The notes under the pieces were generated by a model. That model made no database searches. It was not told the DNA's origin and was given only the letters and a program-made list of their open reading frames with translations. DNA of 64,000 nt from Pseudomonadota bacterium (GTDB lineage: Bacteria; Pseudomonadota; Alphaproteobacteria; Acetobacterales; Acetobacteraceae): positions 186,001 through 250,000 of the forward strand of contig JAJZES010000043.1 of assembly GCA_021845985.1 (NCBI GenBank), written 5' to 3'. Every line of letters starts with the position of its first letter. Positions within the stretch are counted from its first letter, which is position 1. The translations under genes were made by a program, and so were the position numbers. Positions 17,617 through 27,227 of this stretch are shown piece after piece.

Positions 17617-18492
17617 ATGCAACTCGACCTGATCGCGGTGCAGCTTTTCACCGGCGTCGCGCTCGGCGCCGTGTTCGTGCTGCTGTCGATCGGGCTGTCG
17701 GTCATCTTCGGCATGCTCGGCGTGGTCAACTTCGCGCATGGCGCCTTCTATATGACGGGCGCCTATGCCGGGGTGTTCTGCCTTGCGGTGACCGGCAATT
17801 TCTGGTTCGCCCTGGCCGCGGTGCCACTGCTGATCGGGGCACTTGGGCTCGGCGTCGAGCGCTTCCTGATCCGCCCGCTCTATGGCCGCGGGCCGGATTA
17901 TCCGCTGCTGCTGACCTTCGGCCTCGGCTATGTGCTGGTCGAGGCAGTGCGCATCCTGTTCGGCACCGACGGCATGCCGTTCGACACGCCGTCGCTGCTG
18001 GCCGGGGGCATCGACATCGAGGGGCTGGGCTATTTCCCCGCCTACCGGCTGTTCGTCATCGCGGTGACGGCGCTGATCCTGCTGCTGCTGTGGCTGCTGC
18101 TGGAGCGGACGCGCTACGGGCTGATCATCCGCGCCGGCGCCCGCGACCCGGAGATCCTGTCGATCCTGGGTCTCGACATTGCCCGGGTCTGGCTGCTGGT
18201 GTTCGGGCTGGGCACCGGGCTGGCGGCGCTGGCCGGGCTGCTGGCGGCGCCGATGCGCAGCGTCAACCCGGAAATGGGCGTCGCCGTGCTGGTCGAGGCC
18301 TTCGTCGTCACCGTCATCGGCGGCATGGGGTCGCTGCTGGGGGGTGCCATCGCCGGCCTGCTGGTCGGCATCGTCGTCAGCCTGACGGCGCTGTGGATGC
18401 CGCAGATGTCCACCATCTCGATGTTCGCGCTGATGACGCTGGTGCTGCTGATCCGCCCGCAGGGATTGTTCGGCCGCGGGCTGTCGCGATGA
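17617..18492 (+). CDS. livH: ABC transporter permease, LivH type
   Basis: A 291-aa inner-membrane permease with about eight hydrophobic helices. It carries family signatures VFVLLSIGLSVIFGMLGVVN (N-terminal), FAHGAFYMTGAY, and near the end EAFVVTVIGGMGSLLGG, which precedes the ATPase-coupling loop. It forms the membrane channel with LivM. Its ATG lies 29 bases after the binding protein stop; its own stop overlaps livM by 4 bases. The substrate is inferred from the operon, not from sequence. Confidence 0.93.
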   Translation: MQLDLIAVQLFTGVALGAVFVLLSIGLSVIFGMLGVVNFAHGAFYMTGAYAGVFCLAVTGNFWFALAAVPLLIGALGLGVERFLIRPLYGRGPDYPLLLTFGLGYVLVEAVRILFGTDGMPFDTPSLLAGGIDIEGLGYFPAYRLFVIAVTALILLLLWLLLERTRYGLIIRAGARDPEILSILGLDIARVWLLVFGLGTGLAALAGLLAAPMRSVNPEMGVAVLVEAFVVTVIGGMGSLLGGAIAGLLVGIVVSLTALWMPQMSTISMFALMTLVLLIRPQGLFGRGLSR

Positions 18493-19469
18493 GCGCGCCA
18501 GCGGCCGCTCCATTGCCCGCCGATCAACCGGCGCTGCTGCTGCGCTGGCGCCTGCCGCTGCTCGCCGCGGTGCTGGCAACCCTGCCGTGGATCGCCCCGT
18601 CGCAGGCGCTGGCGGTCAACATCCTGATCTATGGCCTCTATGCCACCGGCTTCAACCTGTTGTTCGGCTACACCGGCCTGCTGTCGTTCGGCCACGCCGC
18701 CTTTCTCGGCGCCGGCGCCTATGGCACCGGCATCGCCCTGGCGCGCCTGGGCATCGGCTGGTTCGGCGCCATCGCCATCGGGGTGGCCGCCTCCGGGGTG
18801 CTGGCGGTGCTGATCGGGGCCTTGTCGATCCGCTCGCGCGGCATCTACTTCAGCATGGTGACGCTGGCGCTGGCACAGCTTGTCTATTACATCGCCTTTC
18901 AGGCGGACGACTGGACGGGCGGTGAAAACGGCCTGCGCGGGCTGACCGTCAGCCGCCTGCGGGTCGGCCCGTTCGCCCTCGATTTCCTCAATCCTGTCGT
19001 CAAATACTACGTCATCTTCGGCTTCGTGGTCGCCGCGCTGTGGGCGCTCTCGCGGGTTCTGAACGCACCTTTTGGCGCCGCCATCGAGGCCATTCGCGAA
19101 AACGAGGGCCGGGCGCTGGCCTGCGGCTTTGACGTGCGGCGCATGAAGCTGGTCGCCTTCGCCCTGTCCGGCCTCGTCTGCGGCCTCGCCGGAGCGCTGG
19201 ACGCGCTGCATCTGTCGATCGTGCCGATCGACACGCTGTATTATCAGACCTCGGGGCTGGCGGTGATGATGGCGCTGCTCGGCGGCGCCGGCACCTTCCT
19301 CGGCCCGTTCATCGGCGCGGCGATTTTTCTGCTGATCGAGGATACGTTCTCACTGTGGACCTCGCACTGGCAGTTGTTCGTCGGCGCAATCTTCATCCTG
19401 GCGGTGCTGTTCCTGCCGCGCGGCGTATGGGGCAGCCTGATCGCGTGGCATCAGGGGCGCCGCGCATGA
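18489..19469 (+). CDS. livM: ABC transporter permease, LivM type
   Basis: A 326-aa inner-membrane permease. It contains NILIYGLYATGFNLLFGYTG and LLSFGHAAFLGAGAYGTGIA, typical of LivM, and the coupling-helix region EAIRENEGRALACGFDVRRM. About ten hydrophobic segments are visible. The ATG at 18489 overlaps the livH stop (ATGA), and the stop overlaps the livG start. Sequence upstream in frame only shadows livH. Confidence 0.93.
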   Translation: MSAPAAAPLPADQPALLLRWRLPLLAAVLATLPWIAPSQALAVNILIYGLYATGFNLLFGYTGLLSFGHAAFLGAGAYGTGIALARLGIGWFGAIAIGVAASGVLAVLIGALSIRSRGIYFSMVTLALAQLVYYIAFQADDWTGGENGLRGLTVSRLRVGPFALDFLNPVVKYYVIFGFVVAALWALSRVLNAPFGAAIEAIRENEGRALACGFDVRRMKLVAFALSGLVCGLAGALDALHLSIVPIDTLYYQTSGLAVMMALLGGAGTFLGPFIGAAIFLLIEDTFSLWTSHWQLFVGAIFILAVLFLPRGVWGSLIAWHQGRRA

Positions 19470-20233
19470 CCGCCGAGACGATTCTGGCGGCCGAAGGGCT
19501 GGGCAAGCGCTATGGCGGCTTCGTGGCGCTGGCCGATGTCAGCGTCGCCTTCGCGCGCGGACGGCTGACCGCGATCATCGGGCCGAACGGCGCCGGCAAG
19601 AGCACCTTCTTCGCGCTGCTGTCGGGCGCCGCCGCGCCGAGCAGCGGCCGCATCCGCTTCGACGGCGCCGACATCGCCGGACAGGCGCAGTTCCGCTTCG
19701 CCCGCCTGGGCATCGCCCGCTCCTATCAGATCACCAGCCTGTTTCCGCAACTCACCGCGCACGAGAATGTGCGCCTCGCCTGTCAGGCGGTCGATGCGGC
19801 GGCACGCGGTGGCCTGTGGCGCAGCCGCGCGCACTACCCGGCGCTGGCCGAGGCGGCGGACGCCACCCTGGCGCTGGTCGGGCTGCTGGATCGCCGGTCG
19901 CGCCCGGCCGCCCGCCTCGCCCATGGCGAGCAGCGGGCGCTGGAAATCGCCGTGGCGCTGGCCGGGCGGCCGAAACTGCTGCTGCTCGACGAACCGACGG
20001 CGGGCATGAGCCCGGAAGAGACCAAGGAGATGATGGACCTCATCGCCCGACTCGCCGCCGAGCGCACCGTGCTGCTGGTCGAGCACAAGATGAAGATGGT
20101 GATGGGCCTCGCCGATCAGATCGTGGTGCTGCATCACGGCCGCCTGCTGGCCTCCGGCGCGCCCGACGACATCCGCGCCCATCCCGAGGTGCGCCGCGTC
20201 TATCTCGGGGAAGGCCGCTCCGGCCGTGGCTGA
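19466..20233 (+). CDS. livG: ABC transporter ATP-binding protein, LivG type
   Basis: A 255-aa ATPase energising the Liv-type importer. Walker A is GPNGAGKSTFFALLSG (about residues 38-53). The switch region SYQITSLFPQLTAHENV follows, and Walker B is LLLLDEPTAGMSPEET. The ABC signature is atypical, ARLAHGEQRALEIAVAL, with LAHGEQ in place of LSGGQ, which is common in LivG proteins. It overlaps livM by 4 bases and livF by 8 bases, completing a contiguous set. Confidence 0.94.
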   Translation: MTAETILAAEGLGKRYGGFVALADVSVAFARGRLTAIIGPNGAGKSTFFALLSGAAAPSSGRIRFDGADIAGQAQFRFARLGIARSYQITSLFPQLTAHENVRLACQAVDAAARGGLWRSRAHYPALAEAADATLALVGLLDRRSRPAARLAHGEQRALEIAVALAGRPKLLLLDEPTAGMSPEETKEMMDLIARLAAERTVLLVEHKMKMVMGLADQIVVLHHGRLLASGAPDDIRAHPEVRRVYLGEGRSGRG

Positions 20234-20945
20234 AGCGTTGCTCGAGGTGGCCGATCTCAACGCTTGGTACGGCCCGGCGCATGTGCTCCAGGGGGTCAGC
20301 CTGTCGGTCGCAGCCGGCGAAATCGTCGCCCTGGTCGGCCGCAACGGGGCGGGCAAGACGACGACCATCCGCGCGGTGATGGGGCTGATCGCCAACCGCT
20401 CCGGCAGCGTCCGCTTCGCCGGGGCGGCGATCGGCGCGCGGCCGACGCATGCCCGCTTCGCCGCCGGCCTCGGCTACGTGCCCGAGGAGCGGCGGATCGT
20501 GCCGGGGCTGACGGTGCGCGAAAACCTGCGGCTCGGCCTGCTCGCCTGCGGTCTCGGCGCGGCGGCCGAGGGCCGCGCCATCGACGCGGTGGCGCAGCGC
20601 TTCCCGCGTCTCGGCGAACGGCTCGGGCAGGAGGCGATCACCCTGTCCGGCGGCGAGCAGCAGATGCTCGCCATCGCCCGCGCCCTGCTGTCACAGCCGA
20701 AGATGATCCTGCTGGATGAACCGTCGGAAGGGATCATGCCGGCGCTGGTGGACGAAATGGCCGAGTTGTTCCTGGAACTGCGGCGCGGCGGCATGACGCT
20801 GCTGCTGGTCGAGCAGAATGTCGAACTGGCGCTGGAAATCTCCGACCGCGCCTATGTGCTCGATCAGGGCCGGGTGGTGCATGAGGGCGCCAGCCTGACC
20901 CTGCTGGCCGACCCGACGATCCGCGAGCGCTATTGCGGCGTCTGA
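20226..20945 (+). CDS. livF: ABC transporter ATP-binding protein, LivF type
   Basis: A 239-aa second ATPase of the importer, starting with GTG inside the end of livG. Walker A is GRNGAGKTTTIRAVMGL (about residues 38-54), the signature is LSGGEQQMLAIARAL, and Walker B is MILLDEPSEGIMP. Last gene of the Mo-hydroxylase/Liv run; a strong hairpin follows before the convergent xylA gene. Confidence 0.94.
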   Translation: MAEALLEVADLNAWYGPAHVLQGVSLSVAAGEIVALVGRNGAGKTTTIRAVMGLIANRSGSVRFAGAAIGARPTHARFAAGLGYVPEERRIVPGLTVRENLRLGLLACGLGAAAEGRAIDAVAQRFPRLGERLGQEAITLSGGEQQMLAIARALLSQPKMILLDEPSEGIMPALVDEMAELFLELRRGGMTLLLVEQNVELALEISDRAYVLDQGRVVHEGASLTLLADPTIRERYCGV

Positions 20946-20984
20946 CCGACCGCGCCGCGCGCCGGTGACGCGCGTCGCGGTCGG
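20946..20984. terminator. Hairpin between convergent livF and xylA
   Basis: CCGACCGCG (20946-20954) pairs perfectly with CGCGGTCGG (20976-20984); after one mismatch the stem continues for six more G-C pairs (20956-20961 with 20969-20974), leaving a 7-base loop. It fills almost all of the 47-base gap between two convergent genes, as expected for a bidirectional terminator. No T-run follows on either side, so it may act through stalling or RNA stability rather than classical intrinsic termination. Confidence 0.55.
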
Positions 20985-20992
20985 CCATCCAG

Positions 20993-22300
20993 CTAGGCGA
21001 ATCGGTTGACCAGGTTTTCCAGCATTTCCTGGCGTCCGCTGCGCGGCTGCGGCGGCGGCGCGTCGGCGGCGCGCGCCGCGATCTCCGCCAGCGTCAGGCT
21101 GCTGGCCATGATCTCGGCGCCGATGCCGCCCTGCCAGCCAGCGTAGCGGTCGGCGACGAACCGGTCGAGCGTGCCGTCGGTGAGGATCGCGTCGGCCGCC
21201 AGCAGCGCCCGCGCGCACAAATCCATCGCCCCGACATGGCCGTGCAGCAGGTCCGCCGCGTCGATCGACTGCCGCCGCACCTTGGCGTCGAAATTGAAGC
21301 CGCCGGCGCCGATGCCGCCGGCGCGCAGAATCTCCAGCATCGCCAGCGTCCAGTCGTTGAGCGAATTGGGAAACTGGTCGGTGTCCCAGCCATTCTGCGG
21401 GTCGCCGCGATTGACGTCGATGCTGCCGAGCAGCCCCTGGGAGGCCGCATAGGCGAGTTCGTGCTCGAACGTGTGCCCGGCCAGCGTGGCGTGGTTGACC
21501 TCCAGATTGAGTTTGATCTCGCGCTCCAGCCCGCAGCGGCGCAGCAGTGCTGCGACCGCGGCGACGTCGAAATCATACTGGTGCTTGGTCGGCTCGCATG
21601 GTTTGGGTTCGATCAGGATGGTGCCGGTGAAGCCGATCTTGTGCTTGTGCTCGACGACCAGCGAGAGGAAGCGGCCGAGCTGGTCCAGCTCCTGACCGAT
21701 GCGCGTGTTGAGCAGCGTGTCGTAGCCCTCGCGCCCGCCCCACAGCACGTAATTGGCGCCGCCGAGCCGGTGCGTCACCTCCAGCACCTGTTTGACCTGC
21801 CCGGCTGCATAGGCGAACACCGCCGGATCGGGATTGGTCGCGGCGCCCGCCATGTAGCGCGGATGGCTGAACAGATTGGCGGTGCCCCACAGCAGCTTCA
21901 CCCCCGTCGCCGCCATCTTGCCGGCCATCCGGTCGGCCATGCGGTCGAGGTTCGACCAGCCCTCGCGCAGCGTCTCGCCGAGCGGCACCACATCGACGTC
22001 GTGGAAACAGAAAAACGGCGCGCCGAGCCGGGTGAAGAAATCGAACGCCACATCGAGCTTGCGCTCGGCGTTGGCCACCGTGTCCGCCGCCTGCCACGGC
22101 CGGCCGAAGGTGCCCGGCCCGAACATGTCGCTGCCCGGCCAGCACAGCGTATGCCAATAGGCGACGGCGAAGCGGAAATGCTCGGCCATCGGCTTGCCGC
22201 GCACCAGCCGCGCCGGATCGTACCAGCGAAACGCCAGCGGGTTGCGGCTGTCGGGGCCTGCGTAGCGGATCGGTTCGATACCGGCAAAGAAATCGCTCAC
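20993..22300 (-). CDS. xylA: Xylose isomerase
   Basis: A 435-aa enzyme converting D-xylose to D-xylulose (also glucose/fructose) in the cytoplasm. It shows the class II XylA signatures: [12 protein letters not shown] near the start, [15 protein letters not shown] (catalytic His), [33 protein letters not shown] (metal Glu and catalytic Lys), [14 protein letters not shown] and [17 protein letters not shown]. Length is standard. The GTG start at 22300 overlaps the hemY-like stop (GTGA), so xylA appears translationally coupled to heme-biosynthesis genes; no xylulokinase or xylose transporter is present in the window. Confidence 0.95.
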   Translation of the reverse strand: MSDFFAGIEPIRYAGPDSRNPLAFRWYDPARLVRGKPMAEHFRFAVAYWHTLCWPGSDMFGPGTFGRPWQAADTVANAERKLDVAFDFFTRLGAPFFCFHDVDVVPLGETLREGWSNLDRMADRMAGKMAATGVKLLWGTANLFSHPRYMAGAATNPDPAVFAYAAGQVKQVLEVTHRLGGANYVLWGGREGYDTLLNTRIGQELDQLGRFLSLVVEHKHKIGFTGTILIEPKPCEPTKHQYDFDVAAVAALLRRCGLEREIKLNLEVNHATLAGHTFEHELAYAASQGLLGSIDVNRGDPQNGWDTDQFPNSLNDWTLAMLEILRAGGIGAGGFNFDAKVRRQSIDAADLLHGHVGAMDLCARALLAADAILTDGTLDRFVADRYAGWQGGIGAEIMASSLTLAEIAARAADAPPPQPRSGRQEMLENLVNRFA

Positions 22301-23601
22301 GGCGTCACCCCCAGTTTTTCGTCTTCTTGTACCAGCAGCGCCGGCGGCAGGGTGCGCAACGTGCCCCAGGCAATACGGCCCGCCGTCTGGCAGACCGGGC
22401 AGAGTGGCCGCCATCCCGGCTGCTGCGTGCCGCAGGCCTCGCAGCGCCAGGCCGGGTCGGGATCGGCCAGCGCCGCATGGCGCAGCGCCGCGCGCTGGGC
22501 CAGCCGTCCGGCCTCGGTCTCGCCGCCTTCGGTTTCCTCGATCTCGGCCAGCATCAGCCACAGCCGGCGCTGGTCCACCCCGGTCGCCTGCGCCGCCTCC
22601 AGATGGCGCCGCGCCTCGCCGGTCAGCCCGGCCTCCAGCGAGACGCGCGCCAGCAGCATATGGCTTTCCGGATGCGCCGGCACCGAGCCGGCGATGCGCC
22701 CGGCCTCGCGCACCCGCGCCAGCGGATCGGCGATCGGCGCCAGCGAGAACGCCGCCAGATCCGGTTGCGGATTATCCTTCCAGGCGGCACGGATCACCTC
22801 CAGCGCCCGCACCTCCTTGCCGGCGGCGCGCAGCCGGCGGGCGTATTCCAGCGCCGCCGGGGTGAACCCCGGCGCCTGTTTCCACGCCCGTTTGGCCAAC
22901 AGCAGCGCTTCCGCCGGATCGCTCTCGGCGGCGGCGGCGGCCACCGCATAGGCGTCGCGCGGCGCCTCCGGCGGCGCCAGCCGCAGCGCCTGCGCCCAGT
23001 TGCCGGTGCGCACCGCGAGCTGCGCCCGCTCCTCGCGCAGCCAGGCGCCGCCGGGATGCACCGCCTCCGCCTGCCGCGCGATGGCGGCGGCCTCGTCCCA
23101 GGCTTCGCGCGTCATCGCCTGACGGAACAGCCCGCGCAGGCCGAGCAGCGCCGCGTCATCGCGCCCGGCCAGGGATTTGTAGAGATCGGTCGCCTCGTCC
23201 TCGCGCTGCGCCAGCCGCCCGGCCTCGGCGGCGAGCAGCAGCGTCTGCGGCGTGTCGCCGAGCAGCTTGCGCGCCCGCGCCGCTTCCCGCCGCGCCGTGC
23301 CGTCCTCGCCGGCGGCGAGTGCCACCAGGGTCCGCGTCACCGCCACGTCACCCGCCGTCCGCCGCCGTCGCGCCCTGCCGGCGCGCAGCCGCCGCGGCGT
23401 GGCGAGCACCCAGCCGATGATCCGCACCACCAGCCCCAGCACCAGCAGCGCCACCACCGCCGCAACGATGGCCAGCGACGTCGCCATCTGCACGGTGTAG
23501 CCATAAAGGCCGAGCGAGACGCTGCCCGGCAGTCCGGCGACATACCACGCCACCGCCACGACGATGGCGGCGACGATCACCCACAGCAGAACGCGGCGCA
23601 T
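22297..23601 (-). CDS. hemY: HemY-like TPR membrane protein
   Basis: A 434-aa protein with two N-terminal membrane helices (about residues 2-22 and 40-62) and a long cytoplasmic helical-repeat region, typical of the HemY N-domain family encoded beside hemC/hemD. The C-terminus carries a possible zinc-binding pair, [18 protein letters not shown], similar to rubredoxin-like knuckles seen in alphaproteobacterial HemY. Its role in heme synthesis is not understood; it is not protoporphyrinogen oxidase of the Bacillus HemY type. ATG at 23601 shares its first base with the stop of the mitofilin-like gene upstream. Confidence 0.9.
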   Translation of the reverse strand: MRRVLLWVIVAAIVVAVAWYVAGLPGSVSLGLYGYTVQMATSLAIVAAVVALLVLGLVVRIIGWVLATPRRLRAGRARRRRTAGDVAVTRTLVALAAGEDGTARREAARARKLLGDTPQTLLLAAEAGRLAQREDEATDLYKSLAGRDDAALLGLRGLFRQAMTREAWDEAAAIARQAEAVHPGGAWLREERAQLAVRTGNWAQALRLAPPEAPRDAYAVAAAAAESDPAEALLLAKRAWKQAPGFTPAALEYARRLRAAGKEVRALEVIRAAWKDNPQPDLAAFSLAPIADPLARVREAGRIAGSVPAHPESHMLLARVSLEAGLTGEARRHLEAAQATGVDQRRLWLMLAEIEETEGGETEAGRLAQRAALRHAALADPDPAWRCEACGTQQPGWRPLCPVCQTAGRIAWGTLRTLPPALLVQEDEKLGVTP

Positions 23602-24587
23602 CAGCCGCGCGCCATCTGCGACAGCGCCGCGCGCGCATCGAGCAGCGCCTGCGCCTGCCCGCGCCACGCCGCCATCGCCTGCGCCGCCGGCCCGTCCAGC
23701 CCGTCGAGCGCCGCCACCGCGCCGCGCAAATCGCCGGCATCGAGCCTCGCCTGCGCACCACCCAGCACCTCGGCCGCCGGCGAGCCGACCAGCACCGTAT
23801 CGCCCTGCTTGACCGTCACCAGCGCGCGGGCACGCAGCCACATCCGCTCGGCGAGGCTTTTGCCGAAAGTGCCGGGCCGGCTCGCCCGTTCGGCGGCGGC
23901 GGCGGCGGAGGGGAAGCCGAGGCGCAGCGCCGCCTCGGTCGGCGGCGGATCATGGGCGAAGCGCGCCAGCGGCTTCGGCGCGCCGTCGATGTCGCCGAGC
24001 GGCACGCCGTTATCCAGCGCCACCTGCGCCCGCGCCACCGCCTGCACCTGCGTCGCCCGCCCGGCCTGCTGCTCGGCCGTCTGCAGCCGTTTGCCGAGTT
24101 CGACGAGGCGCGACGCCATCTCGGCATCGGCCGAGCGCGCCGAATCCTGCGCCGACCGCGCCTCGGCAGCGACGCTGTCGAGTTTCTGCACCAGCGGCCC
24201 GACATCCGGCGCCGGCGGCGGTTTTTGCTGCTCCAGCGCGGCGAGGCGCTGTTCCAGCGGCGCCAGATCGACCGCCGGCGCCGGCGCTGCCGCCGGCGCC
24301 TTCGCCTGCGCCGCGAGCTGGTCGGCGAGGCTTTGCACGCGGCCTTCGAGGGCGGCGACTCGGCCGGGATCGGCGGCGGCGGCGAGTTGGCCGGCCAGTT
24401 GCTCCTGGCGCTGCCACAATTCCCCGACCGCGCCGAGCAGCGCCAGCAGCAGCAGCAGCGTGATCAGCGGCAGCAGAATGCCGCGTCGTCGCGGCGCCTC
24501 CTTCGGCAACGCAGCGTCCGGCGGCGGCGGCGCCGCGGCGGGCTGCGTGGGGATGGGTTCGGGTCCGTCTTGGCTGGTGTCGCTCAT
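23601..24587 (-). CDS. Mitofilin/Mic60-like inner-membrane protein
   Basis: A 328-aa protein with a Pro/Ala-rich cytoplasmic N-terminus, one membrane helix (ILLPLITLLLLLALLGAVG, about residues 37-55), then a long coiled-coil region rich in Ala, Gln and Glu, and a C-terminal helical domain. This layout and the position between hemD and hemY match the alphaproteobacterial mitofilin-related proteins (COG4223), distant relatives of mitochondrial Mic60 that shape intracytoplasmic or inner membranes. Assignment rests on architecture and context, since the coiled coil itself is not diagnostic. Confidence 0.82.
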   Translation of the reverse strand: MSDTSQDGPEPIPTQPAAAPPPPDAALPKEAPRRRGILLPLITLLLLLALLGAVGELWQRQEQLAGQLAAAADPGRVAALEGRVQSLADQLAAQAKAPAAAPAPAVDLAPLEQRLAALEQQKPPPAPDVGPLVQKLDSVAAEARSAQDSARSADAEMASRLVELGKRLQTAEQQAGRATQVQAVARAQVALDNGVPLGDIDGAPKPLARFAHDPPPTEAALRLGFPSAAAAAERASRPGTFGKSLAERMWLRARALVTVKQGDTVLVGSPAAEVLGGAQARLDAGDLRGAVAALDGLDGPAAQAMAAWRGQAQALLDARAALSQMARG

Positions 24588-25276
24588 GGCAGCAGGGTCA
24601 GCAGCTCATCCTGGGTCGGCAGCGATGCAACACGGATACGCCGCCACGGCAAGGGGCGCAGCGCACGCTCCGTCGCCCGTGACAATGCCAGAGCCTCGAT
24701 ATGTTGCAAATACGCGCCGGCACCGGCGAGCCGAACGAAGATGTGCGCGGTCGCCGCGGAGAAGAACAGCGCCGCATGCAACCCATTCCAGGCGCACGCC
24801 GGCAGCGCCGACACCGGCGCCGCGGCATAGGCGATGCGGCGGCGCACAATGAAGCCGCGGGCGCGCAATGCGGCGGCAAGCGCCATGCCCTGCCCGGCGC
24901 CGCTGGCCAGCAGCAGCGGGCCGGCGGCCGGGTCGCAGCGCTGTACCGCCAGTTCGGCCAGCGCCGCGGCGTCGCGCCCGGCGCTGTACACGGTGGCGAA
25001 TCCGGCCGCCCGCGCCCGCGCCGCGGTGGCGTCGCCGACCGCCAGCAGCAGCGTGCCGTGCAGCGCCGCCGGCAGCGCCGGCAGGGCGTTGCCGCTGGTC
25101 ACCAGCACCGCCTGCGGCCGGCGCGGCAGCGCCACCCGGCGCAGCCCGATGGTCAGCAGCGGCGCCAGCACCGGCCGCCAGCCGAGCGCCTCCAGCCGTG
25201 ACGCCGTTTCCGACGCGCCCGGTTGCGGCCGCGTCACCAGCACGCCGTCAGCCAATGATGTCGGGCGGGCTGTCAT
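24584..25276 (-). CDS. hemD: Uroporphyrinogen-III synthase
   Basis: A 230-aa HemD, closing and inverting ring D of hydroxymethylbilane to give uroporphyrinogen III. Sequence identity of this family is low, but it shows [21 protein letters not shown] at the start, [10 protein letters not shown] in the first lobe, and the second-lobe [19 protein letters not shown]. The start overlaps the 3' end of hemC by 29 bases; the stop overlaps the mitofilin-like start (ATGA). Confidence 0.9.
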   Translation of the reverse strand: MTARPTSLADGVLVTRPQPGASETASRLEALGWRPVLAPLLTIGLRRVALPRRPQAVLVTSGNALPALPAALHGTLLLAVGDATAARARAAGFATVYSAGRDAAALAELAVQRCDPAAGPLLLASGAGQGMALAAALRARGFIVRRRIAYAAAPVSALPACAWNGLHAALFFSAATAHIFVRLAGAGAYLQHIEALALSRATERALRPLPWRRIRVASLPTQDELLTLLP

Positions 25277-26183
25277 CGCGCAGGCCGCGCCCCAGCTGCA
25301 ACCCGATGGCCGCCGCCTCGGCGATCGGGCCGGTCATGCTGCGCCGCAGCAGGAAACTGCCATCCGGCCGGGCGATCAGCCCGGTCAGCGCGATCTGCCC
25401 GTCGCGCAGCGTGGCATGGGCGCCGATCGGCGTCCGGCACGAGCCGTCGAGCGCCCCCAGCATCGCCCGCTCCGCCGCCGCCGCGGCGAACGACGCGGCA
25501 TCGGTCATCCGCCGCAGATGGGCGAGCAGCGCGACATCGTCGGCGCGCGCGGTGATGCCGACGATCCCCTGCCCCGCCGCCGGCACCATCACGCCGGGGT
25601 CGAGCACCAGCGAGGCCGCCGCCGCCAGCCCGAGTCGGCGCAGCCCGGCCAGGGCCAGCAGCGAGGCAGCAATGTCGCCGCCGCGCACCCGCGCCAGCCG
25701 AGTCTGCACATTGCCGCGCAGCAGCGTCACCTGCAGGTCGGGCCGGGCGTGCAGCATTTGCGCCTGCCGCCGCACCGAGCTGGTGCCGATCACCGCGCCC
25801 GGCGGCAGCGCCGCATAGGGGTCGGCGGGGTCGCCCGCAGCGCAGCCGGGGCCGAGGATCAGCGCGTCGCGGGCATCCTCGCGCGCCAAGGTGCAGGCGA
25901 GCACGATGCCGTCCGGCAGCTCGGTCTCCAGGTCCTTCAGCGAGTGTACCGCGCAGTCGATCCGGCGGTCGTGCAGCGCCTCGTGGATTTCCTTGGCGAA
26001 CAGCCCCTTGCCGCCGATCTCGGCGAGGCGGCGGTCCTGCACCGCATCGCCGGTGGTGGCGATGATGTGTTCCTCGGCGCCGGCCAGCGCGGGTGGCAAC
26101 AGCGCCATGAAGGCGCGCGTCTGCACCAGCGCCAGCGGCGAGCCGCGGGTGCCGATGCGCAGCGGTCGTGTGGCTACATCCAT
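25248..26183 (-). CDS. hemC: Hydroxymethylbilane synthase (porphobilinogen deaminase)
   Basis: A 311-aa HemC, polymerising four porphobilinogen units. It begins [19 protein letters not shown], has [29 protein letters not shown] (catalytic Asp region), [12 protein letters not shown], and [15 protein letters not shown], whose Cys (about residue 247) holds the dipyrromethane cofactor. First gene of the hemC-hemD-mitofilin-hemY-xylA run. Only 42 bases separate its start from the divergent tsaD start, so the two promoters must overlap or abut. Confidence 0.96.
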   Translation of the reverse strand: MDVATRPLRIGTRGSPLALVQTRAFMALLPPALAGAEEHIIATTGDAVQDRRLAEIGGKGLFAKEIHEALHDRRIDCAVHSLKDLETELPDGIVLACTLAREDARDALILGPGCAAGDPADPYAALPPGAVIGTSSVRRQAQMLHARPDLQVTLLRGNVQTRLARVRGGDIAASLLALAGLRRLGLAAAASLVLDPGVMVPAAGQGIVGITARADDVALLAHLRRMTDAASFAAAAAERAMLGALDGSCRTPIGAHATLRDGQIALTGLIARPDGSFLLRRSMTGPIAEAAAIGLQLGRGLRDDSPPDIIG

Positions 26184-26225
26184 CCCGGCAGACTAGAACA
26201 GGCGCGCATGAAGTTGAAGGAGCGC

Positions 26226-27227
26226 ATGGTCACGCTGAGCCGCCCGGTTCTGGGCATCGAAACCTCCTGCGACGAGACCGCCGCCGCGGTGCTGGCGCCG
26301 GATGGCACGGTGCTGGCCGAAACCGTGCTCAGCCAGCGCGAGCATGCCGCGTTCGGCGGCGTGGTGCCGGAGATCGCCGCGCGCGCCCATCTGGCGCATC
26401 TGCCGGACCTCGCCGCGGCGGTGCTGGAGCGTGCCGGGCTGCGGCCGGCCGATCTCGGCGGCGTCGCCGCGACCAGCGGGCCGGGACTGATCGGCGGGCT
26501 GATCGTCGGCAGCGGTTTCGCCAAGGGGGTGGCGCTGGCGCAGGGCCTGCCCTTCGTCGCCGTCAACCATCTGGAGGCGCATGCGCTGACCGCGCGGCTG
26601 CCGGGGCTGGTGCCGGGCGGCGTGGCGTTTCCCTATGTGCTGCTGCTGGTCTCGGGCGGGCATTGCCAATGCGTCCTTGTCGAGGGGGTCGGGCGGCATC
26701 GGCGCCTCGGCGGCACCATCGACGACGCGGTCGGCGAGGCGTTCGACAAAGTCGCCAAAATGCTCGGCCTCGGCTGGCCGGGCGGGCCGGCGCTGGAGCG
26801 TCTGGCCGCCGCAGGGCAGCCGACGGTGGCGCTGCCGCGGCCGCTGCTCGGGCGGCCGGGCTGCGATTTCAGTTTCTCCGGCCTCAAGACTGCGGTGGCG
26901 CAGCGGCGCGCCGACGCCGACCCGGCCGACCTCGCCGCCAGTTTTCAGCAGGCGGTGGCCGAGGTGCTGGCCGATCGCGCCGATCACGCCATGGCGGCCT
27001 GCCCGGCTGCGCGCGTGCTGGTGGTGGCCGGTGGCGTCGCCGCCAACGCGAGGCTGCGCGCGGTGCTGGCCAAGGCGGCCGATCGTTGCGGCTTTGCCAT
27101 GGTCGCCCCGCCGCCGCGCCTGTGCGGAGATAACGCGGTGATGGTGGCGTGGTGCGGCATCGAGCGGCTGCGCCTCGGCCTGAGCGACCCGCTCGATCAT
27201 GCGCCGCAGCCGCGCTGGCCGCTGTGA
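26226..27227 (+). CDS. tsaD: tRNA N6-threonylcarbamoyladenosine transferase subunit TsaD
   Basis: A 333-aa essential tRNA modification protein that transfers threonylcarbamoyl to A37 of ANN-decoding tRNAs with TsaB/TsaE. Motifs: [27 protein letters not shown] (metal His pair, H115 and H119), [27 protein letters not shown] and [15 protein letters not shown] at 26226 was preferred to one at 26208 because AAGGAG (26217-26222) lies just upstream at normal spacing. Its stop overlaps the rlmJ GTG start. Confidence 0.96.
   Translation: MVTLSRPVLGIETSCDETAAAVLAPDGTVLAETVLSQREHAAFGGVVPEIAARAHLAHLPDLAAAVLERAGLRPADLGGVAATSGPGLIGGLIVGSGFAKGVALAQGLPFVAVNHLEAHALTARLPGLVPGGVAFPYVLLLVSGGHCQCVLVEGVGRHRRLGGTIDDAVGEAFDKVAKMLGLGWPGGPALERLAAAGQPTVALPRPLLGRPGCDFSFSGLKTAVAQRRADADPADLAASFQQAVAEVLADRADHAMAACPAARVLVVAGGVAANARLRAVLAKAADRCGFAMVAPPPRLCGDNAVMVAWCGIERLRLGLSDPLDHAPQPRWPL

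Noticed and set aside
24834-26225. Long plus-strand frame in front of tsaD
   Set aside because: It is antisense to hemD and hemC and Arg/Ala/Gly-rich; tsaD starts at 26226 with a good ribosome site.
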